From the NCBI GenBank assembly GCA_025354615.1, contig JANXMO010000003.1:1-6835 (forward strand): a stretch of 6,835 nt of DNA, read 5' to 3'. The stretch comes from Burkholderiales bacterium (GTDB lineage Bacteria; Pseudomonadota; Gammaproteobacteria; Burkholderiales; Burkholderiaceae_C). Under the pieces are notes generated by a model that did not search any database, was not told where the DNA came from, and worked only from the letters and a program-made list of their open reading frames with translations. The translations under genes were made by a program, and so were the position numbers. Within the stretch, counting starts at the first letter, position 1. Every line of letters begins with the position of its first letter. This document shows, in pieces, positions 1 through 5,787 of this stretch.

Positions 1-2
1 CC

Positions 3-161
3 GAAAACCAGAGCACCTACATCCCGCTCGGCCAGGTTCACCGCCTGGCGAACCCGGGCAAGGTGCCGCTGGAAATCATTGAGGTGCAGTCGGGCAGTTA
101 TCTGGGAGAAGACGACATCGTGCGCTTCGAGGACACCTACGGCCGCGTCAAGCCGTCTTGA
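3..161 (+). CDS. manC: Mannose-1-phosphate guanylyltransferase / mannose-6-phosphate isomerase, C-terminal end only (partial)
   Basis: Only the last 52 codons and the TGA stop are present; the gene begins before the window. The readable tail contains [17 protein letters not shown], then [20 protein letters not shown] and YGR, which is the characteristic end of the bifunctional type II phosphomannose isomerase/GDP-mannose pyrophosphorylase family (ManC, AlgA, XanB, CpsB). In this family the C-terminal cupin domain isomerises fructose-6-phosphate to mannose-6-phosphate, and the N-terminal domain makes GDP-mannose from mannose-1-phosphate and GTP in the cytoplasm. The nucleotidyltransferase domain and the main metal-binding isomerase motif lie outside the window, so bifunctionality is inferred from the family. 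Its position ahead of glycosyltransferase genes suggests mannose, or a GDP-mannose-derived sugar such as fucose or rhamnose, in the polymer. The exact symbol could equally be algA or cpsB. Confidence 0.93.
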   Translation, partial: ENQSTYIPLGQVHRLANPGKVPLEIIEVQSGSYLGEDDIVRFEDTYGRVKPS

Positions 162-312
162 TTCATCACTTGACGGGCTGCTGGCATACGGCTCGGGGCA
201 CCTCGAAAGGTCACACCCCAGGCGGTGATGGCTGCTGCAATCTGCGGCAAGAGGTCGCCCCGCCGTCGCGTCCAAGCCACGCCCCACTCCAGGGCTCCTG
301 CAAAATCCTCGC
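162..312. other. Non-coding gap between manC and the WecG-family gene
   Basis: This 151-base gap shows no convincing gene, no T-tract terminator and no well-spaced sigma-70 promoter. A TTGACG word lies at 170-175 but has no matching -10 box at 16-18 bases. No strong Shine-Dalgarno sequence precedes the ATG at 313. Co-transcription of the two genes is therefore possible but not shown. Confidence 0.4.
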
Positions 313-1077
313 ATGAGTTCCACTCCGCTGCGGCAGACGAAAAATGTGATCGGCACGCCCATCGATGTGGTGGATTGGGCGACGGCACTTGACCGCATCG
401 ACCTCTGGGGGCGCGGACGGGAAAGCCGCTACATCTGCATTTGCAACGCTCATTCGCTGGTAACCGCCACGCGCGAGCCGGATTTTGCCGATGCGTTGGG
501 CGCCGCCGACATGGCTACACCCGATGGCGCACCGGTGGCATGGATGCTGCGCTACCTGGGCGCTCGCGGCCAACAGCGCATCAATGGGCCTGACTTGATG
601 ATGCGTTACTGCCAGCGAGCCGAAAAAACCGGCACCGCCATTTATCTGTTCGGCAGCACCAACGCCACATTGATGCAGTTGCGGCAGACGCTGGCGCTTC
701 GCTTTCCCCGCTTGCAAGTCGCAGGTAGCCAATCGCCGTCGTTTGGCGGGATAACGGTCCGAGAAGCGCAAACCCAAGTCGACTTGATTAACCGCAGTGG
801 TGCACGGGTGGTGTTCGTCAGCCTGGGGTGCCCCAAACAGGAGCTGTGGATGGCCGCAAACAAATGCAAGGTGCAGGCCGTGATGATTGGCGTGGGGGCC
901 GCCTTTGATTTTCATGCCGGCACCTTGCAACGCGCACCCGCCTGGATGCGCAACACCGGCCTTGAATGGCTGCACCGCCTGCACAGCGAACCGCGTCGGC
1001 TGTGGCGCCGCTACCTGGTCACCAACACGCTGTTCGTCATGCGGGCGGTCCCGCAACTGTTTCGACGCAGTGACTGA
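313..1077 (+). CDS. WecG/TagA/CpsF family glycosyltransferase (GT26)
   Basis: A complete 254-residue protein of usual length for family GT26. These enzymes transfer a sugar (N-acetylmannosamine or its uronate in characterised members) from a UDP-sugar to a lipid-diphosphate-linked acceptor at the cytoplasmic face of the inner membrane. Visible family motifs are ICNAHS (41-48), TPDGAP (69-74), RINGPDLM (89-96), YLFGST (111-116), LGCPKQELWM (171-180), GVGAAFDFHAG (193-203), RAPAWM (207-212), GLEWLHRL (216-223) and EPRRLWRRY (226-234). D71 in TPDG matches the Asp proposed as catalytic base in TagA, and N45 is also family-conserved. The basic C-terminal tail is the part that attaches family members to the membrane. 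The ATG at 313 puts a normal short N-terminus before the first motif, although no good ribosome site is visible. Donor and acceptor sugars cannot be read from the sequence, so no symbol is given. Confidence 0.95.
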   Translation: MSSTPLRQTKNVIGTPIDVVDWATALDRIDLWGRGRESRYICICNAHSLVTATREPDFADALGAADMATPDGAPVAWMLRYLGARGQQRINGPDLMMRYCQRAEKTGTAIYLFGSTNATLMQLRQTLALRFPRLQVAGSQSPSFGGITVREAQTQVDLINRSGARVVFVSLGCPKQELWMAANKCKVQAVMIGVGAAFDFHAGTLQRAPAWMRNTGLEWLHRLHSEPRRLWRRYLVTNTLFVMRAVPQLFRRSD

Positions 1078-1109
1078 AGGCGGCCGAGGCGGCAAGCGGG
1101 GGCCGACCC

Positions 1110-1133
1110 TACAGCGGGTTACAGGCCATTACA
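1110..1133 (+). promoter_or_regulatory. Three TACA words phased at 10 bases (possible regulator site)
   Basis: TACA occurs at 1110-1113, 1120-1123 and 1130-1133, one DNA helical turn apart, and the last two share the longer word TTACA (1119-1123, 1129-1133). Phasing of this kind suits a protein binding repeatedly on one face of the helix. The regulator is unknown, and chance occurrence of a 4-base word is quite possible. Confidence 0.2.
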
Positions 1134-1144
1134 AACTTTTCATC

Positions 1145-1191
1145 GTGCACTGGCTGCGGTTGCCGAAGACAGCATAGCGGCAGCCTTGCAC
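1145..1191 (+). other. Stem-loop 1 upstream of the lipoprotein gene
   Basis: GTGCA (1145-1149) pairs with TGCAC (1187-1191), and GGCTGC (1152-1157) pairs with GCAGCC (1180-1185). The two helices are separated by a 2/1-base internal loop and closed by a 22-base loop. No T-run follows, so it is not a classical terminator. Confidence 0.35.
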
Positions 1192-1196
1192 GTCTC

Positions 1197-1239
1197 ATGA
1201 CGCCGGGCTTGCCAAGTGCGAACCACGCCCTGGCGTCAT
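1197..1239 (+). other. Stem-loop 2 / inverted repeat upstream of the lipoprotein gene
   Basis: ATGACGCCGGGC (1197-1208) is complementary to GCCC-T-GGCGTCAT (1227-1239), a 12-base-pair stem with one bulged T at 1231 and an 18-base loop. It is the longest inverted repeat noticed outside genes in the window. No T-tract follows. It could act as an RNA hairpin or as a split DNA operator. Confidence 0.45.
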
Positions 1240-1273
1240 ACTGACATTGTCGGTCCCTTCGCAGAACCAGTCA

Positions 1274-1298
1274 CAGCACCGTTACGTCGGCGGTGCTG
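1274..1298 (+). other. Stem-loop 3 in the leader just before the lipoprotein start
   Basis: CAGCACCG (1274-1281) and CGGTGCTG (1291-1298) form a perfect 8-base-pair stem with a 9-base loop. The stem ends 24 bases before the GTG start, just upstream of the weak ribosome site, where it could influence translation or protect the mRNA 5' end. Confidence 0.4.
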
Positions 1299-1322
1299 CA
1301 CTTCTTCTGAAACGAGACCTTT

Positions 1323-1394
1323 GTGATCAATTCAAAGTGCCGGGCGTTCATGTTGTCTTTTTTCAGTGTGTTGATGGGTTCATTGGTGGCTTGT
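1323..1394 (+). other. Lipoprotein signal peptide with lipobox Cys24
   Basis: The first 24 codons encode a basic N-terminus (K5, R7), a hydrophobic stretch (residues 8-23) and the lipobox Leu-Val-Ala-Cys. GGGGDSG follows the Cys, a flexible start typical of exported betaproteobacterial lipoproteins. Signal peptidase II would cleave before C24. Confidence 0.85.
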
Positions 1395-3332
1395 GGCGGC
1401 GGCGGCGACAGCGGCGCCAACGAGGTGTTGGCCACCGCGGCGGCGGTTTCCCCCGCGCCAGCGCTCGCCGCGCAGGCCGTGGCCACTGACAGCGCCAGCG
1501 CCAACAGCGCGGCCGCAGACCTCGGCGACCCTGCAAACAGCGGGCAAGACAACACCGCCTTGCCCCGTTATTCCCAAGCGCTGGAGGCCGACGTCAACAT
1601 GGCCGTCGAGGTGGCTGCTGCTGCGCCCGTTGGCGCACGCGCAGCGCAAGCGGTGGAGGCCGCCACATTGGCCAGTGAGTCACCGGTGGGGCAAAGCGCC
1701 GGTTTGAGAACCACTCTTGCCTCTTCCGTCGTCACCACCCGTACCAGCGTTACCGGCAGCGGCAGAACAGCAGTCCCCTACAGCCGCATCGTTTATGTCG
1801 ACGGCGCGCATCCGTCGGCCAGCGACACGCAGGCCGGCACGGCGGCACGGCCTTACAAGCACATTGCCGCTGCGGTCCGTGACATGCGGCCGGGCGACGA
1901 CATCGTCGTTGCCGCAGGTGTTTACCGCGAAGCCATCTTGGTCCCCACCTTTTATGCCGGCAGCGCCGCCACTCGCCTGCGCGCAGCCACGCCGCGCACG
2001 GTGACGGTCAAGGGGTCCAGCGAAACCGCCAGTTGGACCGCCGTTTCGCCGGGGGTGTATGCCACGGCATGGCCGGGCGAGGAACCCGAGCAGGTGTTTC
2101 GCGCTGGCACGGCCTTGCGCCAGATCGGCGGCACGGTGTTCAACGGCTACCCGTTGAACCCGGCGTCGGAACTCGCCGGGCTGCATGCGGGTGAAGGCGG
2201 CATCTGGCCGGCGCGAACTGCGGGCGGCCTGGGCGAGCTGGTCGCCAACTCCTTCACTTATGACGCCGCTTCCAAACAGCTTTACGTAAAGCTGGCCAGC
2301 GCGCTGGCGCCACTGGAAAAACTCGAAGTCAGCGCCTTGCGCCACGTGCTGCAAGCCGAGAACGCGTCGAACTTCACGGTCGACGGCCTCGACTTTGCGC
2401 ATGCCAACACGACCTTCACCTACCGCCAGGGCGCCGTCAAGGTGCAAGGGCCTGGCAACACCTTGCAAAACGTGGTGGTGCACGACATGGACGGCATTTG
2501 CATCCAGCTGATCGGCGACGACAGCGCGCTGCTGGATTCAACCGTCGAGCGTTGCGGCCAGATGGGCGTGAACGCGCAAGGCAAGCGGGTGACCATTGCC
2601 AACAACCAGATCAACTACAACAACGCCCGCGGCTTCAACAAGTGGTGGGAGGCCGGCGGCATGAAGCTGATCGGCAGCGCCGGCTTTCACAACGGCACGG
2701 TGCGCAACAACGTGGTCGCCTACAACAATGGCGACGGCATCTGGTTCGACTGGAAGAACACGGCCAACCTGATTGAAAGCAATACCACCGCCTACAACAC
2801 CGGCTTTGGCATTCACTACGAAGCGTCGCAATCGGCCACCATCCGCGGCAACCGTTCATATGGCAATGCGATGCGCGGCATCTACTTGATCGAGTCGGCC
2901 AACAGCACGGTGACGGGAAACGCAGTGTTCGGCAATGCGATGGAAGGCATTGCGGTGGTCGATGGTGACCGCTCCGCGGCAGACGCTTCGCTCAAACCGC
3001 TGAACAACCGCGTCACCGGCAATACCTTGGCCTGGAATGACTACAACCGCAACTGGATCCAACTGGTGTTGCCGGGCGCGGACTACGGTGCGGTGTCCGA
3101 CCACAACGTATTCATTGCGCAAACGATTGCGCCGCGGATGGCGCTGGGCTTCATGAGCAGCAGCAATGCGCCCTTCGAGCGCCTGAGCACCTGGGGAAGC
3201 GTGGCCCGATTCGATCTGGCCTCGGCCAGCCAGACCATCGCCCCGCCCGACACGCTGCAGGCCGCATTGGCAGCGCGGCAGTTGATCAGCTCCAGCCTGC
3301 TGCCTACGTCACTGCTTTCGCCGGGCTGGTAA
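1323..3332 (+). CDS. Outer-membrane-type lipoprotein with right-handed parallel beta-helix
   Basis: A 669-residue protein. Residues 1-24 form a lipoprotein signal with K5 and R7, a hydrophobic core and lipobox LVAC, so C24 would be lipidated; the following Gly rather than Asp favours the outer membrane. The GTG start at 1323 is preferred over ATG 1350 because it supplies the basic residues, and a weak GAGA ribosome site lies 5 bases upstream. Residues 30-154 are an Ala-rich low-complexity tether. Residues 155-204 (RIVYVDGAHP, GTAARPYKHIAAA, GDDIVVAAGVYREA) resemble the DUF1565-type opening of pectate-lyase-like helices. Residues 345-548 form beta-helix coils with regularly placed Asn and GI pairs. 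Members of this fold include polysaccharide lyases, hydrolases and C5-epimerases such as AlgG. A role in processing, binding or exporting the neighbouring polysaccharide is inferred from context; no specific catalytic signature was recognised. Confidence 0.92.
   Translation: MINSKCRAFMLSFFSVLMGSLVACGGGGDSGANEVLATAAAVSPAPALAAQAVATDSASANSAAADLGDPANSGQDNTALPRYSQALEADVNMAVEVAAAAPVGARAAQAVEAATLASESPVGQSAGLRTTLASSVVTTRTSVTGSGRTAVPYSRIVYVDGAHPSASDTQAGTAARPYKHIAAAVRDMRPGDDIVVAAGVYREAILVPTFYAGSAATRLRAATPRTVTVKGSSETASWTAVSPGVYATAWPGEEPEQVFRAGTALRQIGGTVFNGYPLNPASELAGLHAGEGGIWPARTAGGLGELVANSFTYDAASKQLYVKLASALAPLEKLEVSALRHVLQAENASNFTVDGLDFAHANTTFTYRQGAVKVQGPGNTLQNVVVHDMDGICIQLIGDDSALLDSTVERCGQMGVNAQGKRVTIANNQINYNNARGFNKWWEAGGMKLIGSAGFHNGTVRNNVVAYNNGDGIWFDWKNTANLIESNTTAYNTGFGIHYEASQSATIRGNRSYGNAMRGIYLIESANSTVTGNAVFGNAMEGIAVVDGDRSAADASLKPLNNRVTGNTLAWNDYNRNWIQLVLPGADYGAVSDHNVFIAQTIAPRMALGFMSSSNAPFERLSTWGSVARFDLASASQTIAPPDTLQAALAARQLISSSLLPTSLLSPGW
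2583..2966 (+). repeat. Beta-helix coil repeats inside the lipoprotein (23-27 residues per turn)
   Basis: Residues 421-548 contain successive turns with the pattern [IV]-x-x-N-x(4)-N-x(3)-G-I: VRNNVVAYNNGDGI, IESNTTAYNTGFGI, IRGNRSYGNAMRGI and VTGNAVFGNAMEGI. The last turns are spaced 23-24 residues apart. The repeated Asn positions suggest the stacked Asn ladders known from parallel beta-helices. The last two turns share an identical 12-base DNA word (2862-2873 and 2931-2942), 69 bases apart, exactly one 23-residue turn. Confidence 0.8.
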
Positions 3333-3344
3333 GCCGGCCCGCCG

Positions 3345-4307
3345 TCAACGCGAGCGGCCCACTCGGCGCCACAGTCCGCAGATACCTTTCGCAACCCCGC
3401 GCCGCGCCACCAACCAGCCGGCAATGGCCAATGCCCGCCAATGGGTCCAGGCGACGCGGCGGGCCACCCGCGGCCATTCGGCACCGCTGAATGCATAAAG
3501 ACGCACCAGCCGTGCGCCCAGCCAGACCTCCGCCAGGCGGCGGGTTGCCGGCGGCAGCAGCGCCTGTTTTTTCAGCCACTGCAAATAGGCGATGTCGGCG
3601 CCGAGCTTGCTCCAGCGGCCGTGGGCGGCGTTGCTGATGTTGTGCTCGCTCTGGCGCCACAAGACCTTGGCCTGCGGCACGCCGCCCATGCCGTGCTGCC
3701 GGCCCAGCCAGGCCCATGCGGCGTCATCGGCATTCCAGGCCAGCGGAAAGTCGATGAAGCCGCCCAGGCCGTCGCGCAGCGTGGGCCAGTGAAAGACGTG
3801 GTCGGGCAGGCATGACAGGCGGCGCCCGGCCAGCCGGGCGGCCACGAAATCAGCGGCGCATTCCCAGGCCGGTGGTATTGAGCGCCACCACACGCTCGCC
3901 AGATCGCTGCTGACCATGTCCACCGCAAACTGAAAGACGCGGCAGGCCGGGCGCTGCTTCTGAACCGCGTGAAAAGCCGCCACGCACTCGGGCGCCATCA
4001 CGTCGTCGTCTGAAAACAGCCAGACCCAGGGCTCAGGCACCCGCGCCAGGCAGCGGTTCCAGTGCGCAACCAGCGATGTACCGCCCAGGTTGGTGTCGAA
4101 CCGGCTGTAGTGAAACTGCGGAAACTGCGCGCAAATGCGCGCCACCGCCGGGTCGCCGGCATCGTCGAACACATGACAGACGTAACGCGGGTCGGTCTGC
4201 GCGGCGATCGAGGCCAGCGCCTGCTGCAAAAAAGCCGCTTTCCAGGCCGGCACCACGATCGCCAACGGTTGCGCGGCGGGTGGTGCATCAGTCATCGTGC
4301 TGCTCAT
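3345..4307 (-). CDS. Family 2 (GT2, GT-A fold) glycosyltransferase
   Basis: A complete 320-residue protein. The N-terminal GT-A nucleotide-binding part shows LAIVVPAWK (15-23), ALASIAAQT (30-38), a HVFDDAGD strand (45-52) and the metal/nucleotide-binding FSDDD (98-102). Further on, FIDFPLAWNADDAAW (184-198) holds an Asp pair (194-195) where GT2 enzymes carry their acceptor/catalytic acidic motif, and WRQSEHNIS (217-225) follows. The basic C-terminus (279-320) may lie on the inner membrane. It probably adds one sugar from a nucleotide donor to the lipid-linked repeat unit; donor and linkage cannot be assigned. The ATG at 4307 lies 9 bases after the flippase stop, with AAGGG (4316-4312) as ribosome site, making it the third gene of the minus-strand operon. 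Its stop faces the lipoprotein stop across 12 bases. An ATG four codons later is the alternative start. Confidence 0.92.
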   Translation of the reverse strand: MSSTMTDAPPAAQPLAIVVPAWKAAFLQQALASIAAQTDPRYVCHVFDDAGDPAVARICAQFPQFHYSRFDTNLGGTSLVAHWNRCLARVPEPWVWLFSDDDVMAPECVAAFHAVQKQRPACRVFQFAVDMVSSDLASVWWRSIPPAWECAADFVAARLAGRRLSCLPDHVFHWPTLRDGLGGFIDFPLAWNADDAAWAWLGRQHGMGGVPQAKVLWRQSEHNISNAAHGRWSKLGADIAYLQWLKKQALLPPATRRLAEVWLGARLVRLYAFSGAEWPRVARRVAWTHWRALAIAGWLVARRGVAKGICGLWRRVGRSR

Positions 4308-4316
4308 GTCACCCTT
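4308..4316 (-). promoter_or_regulatory. Ribosome binding site in the 9-base flippase-GT2 gap
   Basis: Read on the minus strand, AAGGG (4316-4312) follows directly on the flippase TGA and lies 4 bases before the GT2 ATG. The closeness of stop, ribosome site and start supports ATG 4307 and coupled translation. Confidence 0.6.
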
Positions 4317-5786
4317 TCAGGCCGCCGGCTTGAGCGCGCGCAGGTCGGCTTTGACGCCACCCAAGCCCCAAGCCCAGGCCGCAAACAGCGGCACGAAGAC
4401 GACCGCCGCCAGCCACCAGCCCCTTCCAGCGGCCGTGCTGACCGCCCAGGCCGCAGCCGCCGTCACGGCAGCCCCCATCACCGGCCGCGGGAACACATCC
4501 CAAGCCAGCGCCAAGCCGCTGCCACCACCAGCGCGTTTCAACGCGCCACCATAAAGCACCGCCAGTTGAATCGCCATGTAGACGCTGTAGGTGCCTACCG
4601 TCGCCATGACCCCGTAGCGGGCGGCCAGGCCATAGGCGGCGCCCAGCGACAAGGCGGCCGCGGCCAGCGAACTCAGGGTCAACAGCCGCAACTCGCCACG
4701 GGCCATGATGAAGGAAGAAATGGCGGTGTTGTGATAAGCCAGCAGCGTCAACAGCCATACCGTCAGCGCAACAGTCAGGTGCGTGAAGCTGCGCCCGACG
4801 TACAGGTGCAGCAGCGTCTCGGCAGCAAAAGCCAACGGGATCAGGATGCCCAGATGCGCCCACAACAGCAGCCGGCTGCCCTGGCGCAAGGCCAGGTTCA
4901 AACGGCTTTCGTCATGGGCCGCGTCAAGCTGCGCAATCAGCGGGTACAGCACGCTCATGAAGCCGGACAGCAGCAAGGTGGCAAAGCCCGCCACTTGCTG
5001 GATCACACGGAAGTCGGCCACGCTCTCCAGGCCCGCCTGCTGGGCGAGGATGACCGGCCGGTAATTGTTGGCCAGCAGCTCGCCCAAGCTGAGCAGAAAC
5101 AGCCACAGGCTGGCGCCCACCAGCGGGCGAAACAGCGTCCAGTCGGCCGACAGGCCGGGCCGCAGGCCGGGCACCGTCTGCATGACGCGCCTGACGCGCA
5201 GCGCCAGCGGCACCAGCGGCGGCAGCATCAGCAGGGCGAAGTAGACCTCGATGCGCAGCCGCCAGTGCAGCGTGGCGGCCACTACCACCACCGTCAGCAC
5301 GCTGGCAATCAGGTTGATGCTTTCGTCCCAGCCGACCTGCGCGCTGGCATGCAGGATCTGGCGGTGGATGGAGAACGTCCACGTCACCGCGCTGGACACG
5401 CCCAGGCTCAGCATCATCCAGAAAAAAGCATGCGCCTGCCGCTCGTCGAGCTGGAACCACTGCCGCCCGCACACGCCCAGCAGCACGACGATGGCCAAGT
5501 TGGCGGCGCCAATCAGCGCATAAAAGAAAGTGGCCGCTCGGGCCAGCTGGGCGATGTCGGCATGGCGGCGCTGGTGAAACAGCTCACTCAGGCGCCGCAC
5601 CGCGTTGACGCTGACGCCGAAGTCAGCAATCGACAAAAAAACGTGCATTGAAAAGGCCAACGCCAGCAGGCCGAAATCAGCCCGCCCGAAGTAATGCAGC
5701 ACGATGGGCACGGTGAAAAAACGCACCGCGCCATCCAGCGCCCGGCTGAGCGTGACCCAGATGAAACTGCGCGCGACCGATGGCAT
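4317..5786 (-). CDS. Wzx-like polysaccharide repeat-unit flippase
   Basis: A 489-residue, strongly hydrophobic protein with roughly 12-14 membrane segments by eye (for example about 12-31, 40-58, 84-106, 120-140, 157-172, 180-196, 222-242, 262-284, 305-325, 337-358, 367-389, 393-413, 435-451 and 456-476). The N-terminus (SFIWVTLSRALDGAVRFF, then YFGRADFGLLALAFS and IADFGVSVNAVRR) is typical of Wzx/RfbX O-antigen and capsule transporters of the MOP/MATE-like superfamily. Such proteins flip undecaprenyl-diphosphate-linked oligosaccharides from the cytoplasmic to the periplasmic face. ATG 5786 was chosen because the protein opens in standard family fashion there; 90 further open codons upstream overlap the GT4 gene in another frame and look like a non-coding shadow. 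The start sits 1 base after the GT4 stop (TGA-C-ATG), indicating translational coupling. Specificity cannot be read from sequence; O-antigen, capsule and exopolysaccharide roles are all possible. Confidence 0.93.
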   Translation of the reverse strand: MPSVARSFIWVTLSRALDGAVRFFTVPIVLHYFGRADFGLLALAFSMHVFLSIADFGVSVNAVRRLSELFHQRRHADIAQLARAATFFYALIGAANLAIVVLLGVCGRQWFQLDERQAHAFFWMMLSLGVSSAVTWTFSIHRQILHASAQVGWDESINLIASVLTVVVVAATLHWRLRIEVYFALLMLPPLVPLALRVRRVMQTVPGLRPGLSADWTLFRPLVGASLWLFLLSLGELLANNYRPVILAQQAGLESVADFRVIQQVAGFATLLLSGFMSVLYPLIAQLDAAHDESRLNLALRQGSRLLLWAHLGILIPLAFAAETLLHLYVGRSFTHLTVALTVWLLTLLAYHNTAISSFIMARGELRLLTLSSLAAAALSLGAAYGLAARYGVMATVGTYSVYMAIQLAVLYGGALKRAGGGSGLALAWDVFPRPVMGAAVTAAAAWAVSTAAGRGWWLAAVVFVPLFAAWAWGLGGVKADLRALKPAA

Positions 5787-5787
5787 G

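Larger units (their letters stand above)
1078..1322 (+). promoter_or_regulatory. Structured non-coding region upstream of the beta-helix lipoprotein
   Basis: This 245-base stretch has no plausible gene on either strand. It contains three TACA words at 10-base spacing (1110-1133), followed by three successive inverted repeats (1145-1191, 1197-1239, 1274-1298). None has a downstream T-run, so they do not look like simple intrinsic terminators. No confident -35/-10 pair is visible. The region probably holds the promoter and 5' leader of the lipoprotein gene and the end of the WecG-family transcript; that role is inferred from position and structure. Confidence 0.45.

Noticed and set aside
151..179. 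Hairpin-like AGCCGTC / GAC-G-GGCT at the manC stop, considered as a terminator
   Set aside because: The stem is only 7 bp with a bulge and a 14-base loop, and no T-run follows.
211..1095. A 294-codon minus-strand open frame opposite the WecG-family gene
   Set aside because: The plus strand carries every expected GT26 motif; the antisense translation shows no recognisable domain.
1151..1163. TGGC-TTGC resemblance to a sigma-54 promoter
   Set aside because: The GG and GC elements are 10 bases apart rather than the required 12.
1209..1242. TTGCCA and CATACT as a sigma-70 promoter for the lipoprotein gene
   Set aside because: The spacer is 22 bases, too long for a normal promoter, and both boxes overlap stem-loop 2.
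1680..2483. A 267-codon minus-strand open frame opposite the beta-helix gene
   Set aside because: Composition is typical of a shadow frame, and the plus-strand protein has a signal peptide and regular repeats.
3323..3340. Short GGGC/GCCC pairing at the convergent gene junction, considered as a bidirectional terminator
   Set aside because: The 4-bp stem is too weak, and neither side has a T-tract.
4062..5651. A 529-codon open frame on the plus strand, antisense to the flippase and GT2 genes
   Set aside because: The translation is Gln/Arg/His-rich with no domain, and it lies opposite two clear genes. Long antisense open frames are expected in GC-rich DNA with strong third-position bias.
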